Shown: positions 62,414 through 64,000 of the stretch, piece after piece | Layout: the number at the start of each line of letters is the position of its first letter | Numbering within the stretch: the stretch's first letter is position 1 | Source of the DNA: Marchantia polymorpha subsp. ruderalis | Lineage: Eukaryota > Streptophyta > Marchantiopsida > Marchantiales > Marchantiaceae | DNA length: 64,000 nt | Assembly: GCA_037833965.1 (NCBI GenBank) | Contig: AP031353.1 | Span: 23,934,501 to 23,998,500, forward strand | Direction of reading: 5' to 3' | The notes under the pieces: generated by a model | Told to the model about the DNA's origin: nothing | Database searches by the model: none | What the model saw: only the letters and a program-made list of their open reading frames with translations | Translations under genes and position numbers: made by a program

Positions 62414-63541
62414 CCCGTCTTCCTTTGGAGAGGCGAGCCTTAATCTTGGCTTGCTTCACTCCACATGACTTCTCCTGGTTGAGATTTTTGCGATAACACC
62501 ACCAACCTGTCAGATGCTGTACGGCGACACAGACGACTTTCGGCATGAAACTTCCATATGGAAATTACGTTTGTGGCCGTTACTATCTAGCAATGTCGAA
62601 TTGATTGAGGCAGACTTCAAGCGACTAAGGCAGACTTCATTTGCCGTGCTGCAATCGACTCGGTCCAAATGGATTCGTGTACAGTGCGGATAAAACACGG
62701 ATTTCGAGAGATACTGACAGTCAAGGCCTGCGTCGTGGAGATACACAGATACATTCTCGACTTCAGCTCCTTTGTCAAGGCCGAAAATGTACGAAGTGCG
62801 GAGTGTCAGTAGACATGTCATCGACTTCTACACAAAACTGATTTGTACATCCAGGGTTGGTGTACAATTCGCCAAAATCACTCCAATAACTTTTATAATT
62901 ATTGACATGGTCTCTACGGCGTATAGTGCTAATAATGTACTTTGAAGAAGTAAAATCCAATCTTCATCGATTGAAAATCGAAAAGCAAAAGGCGCGGAGA
63001 AAAAGTAGGGCCGTGAATACAACTTCCGTGCTTCATTACAGCTGTTGGTAATTTCAGCCACATAGAGCAAGCAAACCTCTTAATGAAATGGTAGGGAGAG
63101 CTTCCAGAACTCTCCCTACCATCTCCTACCGTCATTTTGTTTCCTATCATCCTGCACTAGGGGGATTGTGGCCCTCTTGTACTAAATTTGAGTTATTCGG
63201 AGCTATGATGGTCAACCAGATACGCTGAGCAATGAGCGTCTCCACAAAAACCAAAGATATTATTTGCAACCTAAAAAGGGATATCGCACAGATGGACAAG
63301 GATAGTTTTTGTCTTGTTCATTTTCTTCGTAGGTGCAAAGGTGACAAAAAAAGTTTACGCAGTAAGCATTTATAATGTACAGCTAATCGTGTTCTGTGTC
63401 CCTGTAAAAGGATGCTCTTAACCGTATTGCATCAGAGAATTCGACGCCTTCAACCCGTCCAAACCTACAGCTGAACTTGCATCGACTAAACATGAAATAG
63501 CTATTCTTCATCTTGCAGAGAAGTGCCTGCCGTGGATATTC
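62414..63541. other. Unassigned, 3' flank of DUS3-type gene
   Basis: No gene recognised. It contains a perfect 13-bp hairpin at 63088-63122. On the minus strand this stretch would include the 3' untranslated region of the DUS3-type gene. Confidence 0.45.
63088..63122. repeat. Perfect 13-bp hairpin
   Basis: ATGGTAGGGAGAG at 63088-63100 is complementary to CTCTCCCTACCAT at 63110-63122 with a 9-base loop. It lies about 420 bases downstream of the DUS3-type stop codon. Confidence 0.92.
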
Positions 63542-64000
63542 TCATCCATTCTCGGCTTGGTCGTAAGAATTCGACTTGTGCTTTGGTTGGAAGATGAAGT
63601 TGGGGGGAACTGGACCCAGCAAAAATTCTGAAATTTTGATCTGTTCACGGCAAAACATCAAAACTTAGTGACTTTACGGCATGAGACTACTAAAACTGTA
63701 AATATTCCAAAACAGCAATTACGATATATCATTTGGACTACATAATTCCACTAAGTACGATAATATAAGGTACTGACTATTATCTGTTGTTTATCGTTTG
63801 ATACGGTAATAGACCAGTCAACTTACCCAATCCACAGCACTTTCAGATGCCATCATCGTCTCGAGATCATTCCTCCCGAAATAACTTGGAGGCCTCCAAT
63901 TCAGACGCTGCGGTACAACCTCCAACAGACCGACTGGAATATACCGGTGCATGTAGCTTAGCCATTCAAGTAGAAACTTTCTTGTTACTTCCACCCCTGT
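63542..64000 (-). CDS. tRNA-dihydrouridine(47) synthase, DUS3-type, C-terminal part (partial gene)
   Basis: Two minus-strand exons: 64000-63827 (58 codons, continuing beyond the window) and 63640-63542 (32 codons plus TGA), separated by a 186-bp GT-AG intron. The residues [39 protein letters not shown] and the tail [16 protein letters not shown] match the conserved C-terminal extension of eukaryotic DUS3/DUS3L. The enzyme uses FMN and NADPH to reduce U47 in the variable loop of cytosolic tRNAs. The FMN-binding TIM barrel and N-terminal zinc fingers would lie outside the window. The reading frame is intact, so the gene is probably functional. Confidence 0.92.

Noticed and set aside
1..64000. 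Search for CRISPR arrays, operons, prophage or bacterial defence systems
   Set aside because: Spliced genes, plant protein families and eukaryotic tRNA features show a plant nuclear chromosome; no regularly spaced repeats or bacterial gene clusters are present.

Overview
This is a land-plant nuclear genomic window. Genes have GT-AG introns, the proteins are plant types (trichome-birefringence-like acyltransferase, GT-3-type trihelix factor, plant-type FG-GAP membrane protein, split 25-residue eL41 genes), tRNA-Trp(CCA) is of plant form, and there is a degraded chromovirus (Ty3/gypsy) and a hAT-like transposase. Long purine-rich leaders, moderate-GC gene islands and very AT-rich transposon graveyards suggest a bryophyte-grade plant (liverwort or moss) more than an angiosperm. 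The species assignment is inference and is weak.

Layout. 1-707: last three exons of a bacterial-type RibF (riboflavin kinase domain). 708-3499: unassigned DNA grading into a GC-rich, repeat-bearing leader. 3500-4696: intronless TBL/PMR5-type gene. 5650-8300: AT-rich gene-free DNA. 8320-14110: two eL41 ribosomal protein genes in inverted, divergent-tailed arrangement (one per strand), sharing promoter, intron and 3' flank. Between them lie a 43-bp tandem repeat and a U6 snRNA remnant. 14160-18700: AT-rich DNA with a roughly 1-kb element bounded by long diverged terminal inverted repeats. 19880-24597: a 13-exon FG-GAP membrane-protein gene, fully reconstructed. 25800-37600: a large AT-rich transposon graveyard with a minus-strand hAT-like transposase remnant (about 26.4-27.5 kb) and a plus-strand chromovirus integrase/chromodomain remnant (about 33.1-34.4 kb). 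37700-40771: a three-exon GT-3-like trihelix transcription factor behind a purine-rich leader. 43709-43969: two identical tRNA-Trp(CCA) genes, minus strand. 48932-52212: an eight-exon RNFT-type membrane RING E3 ligase gene, minus strand. 53-63 kb: mostly unassigned, with a 176-bp tandem duplication, several perfect hairpins and one orphan open exon. 63542-64000: last two exons of a DUS3-type tRNA-dihydrouridine synthase, minus strand, running off the window.

The genes do not form one pathway. They are unrelated housekeeping or regulatory loci of a eukaryotic chromosome. I found no CRISPR array, operon, secretion or defence cluster. The most informative observations are the inverted eL41 pair with a perfectly conserved telo-box promoter block, the retained riboflavin-kinase domain on a plant RibF, the TIR element, the U6 remnant, and transition-type decay of the transposon coding regions.
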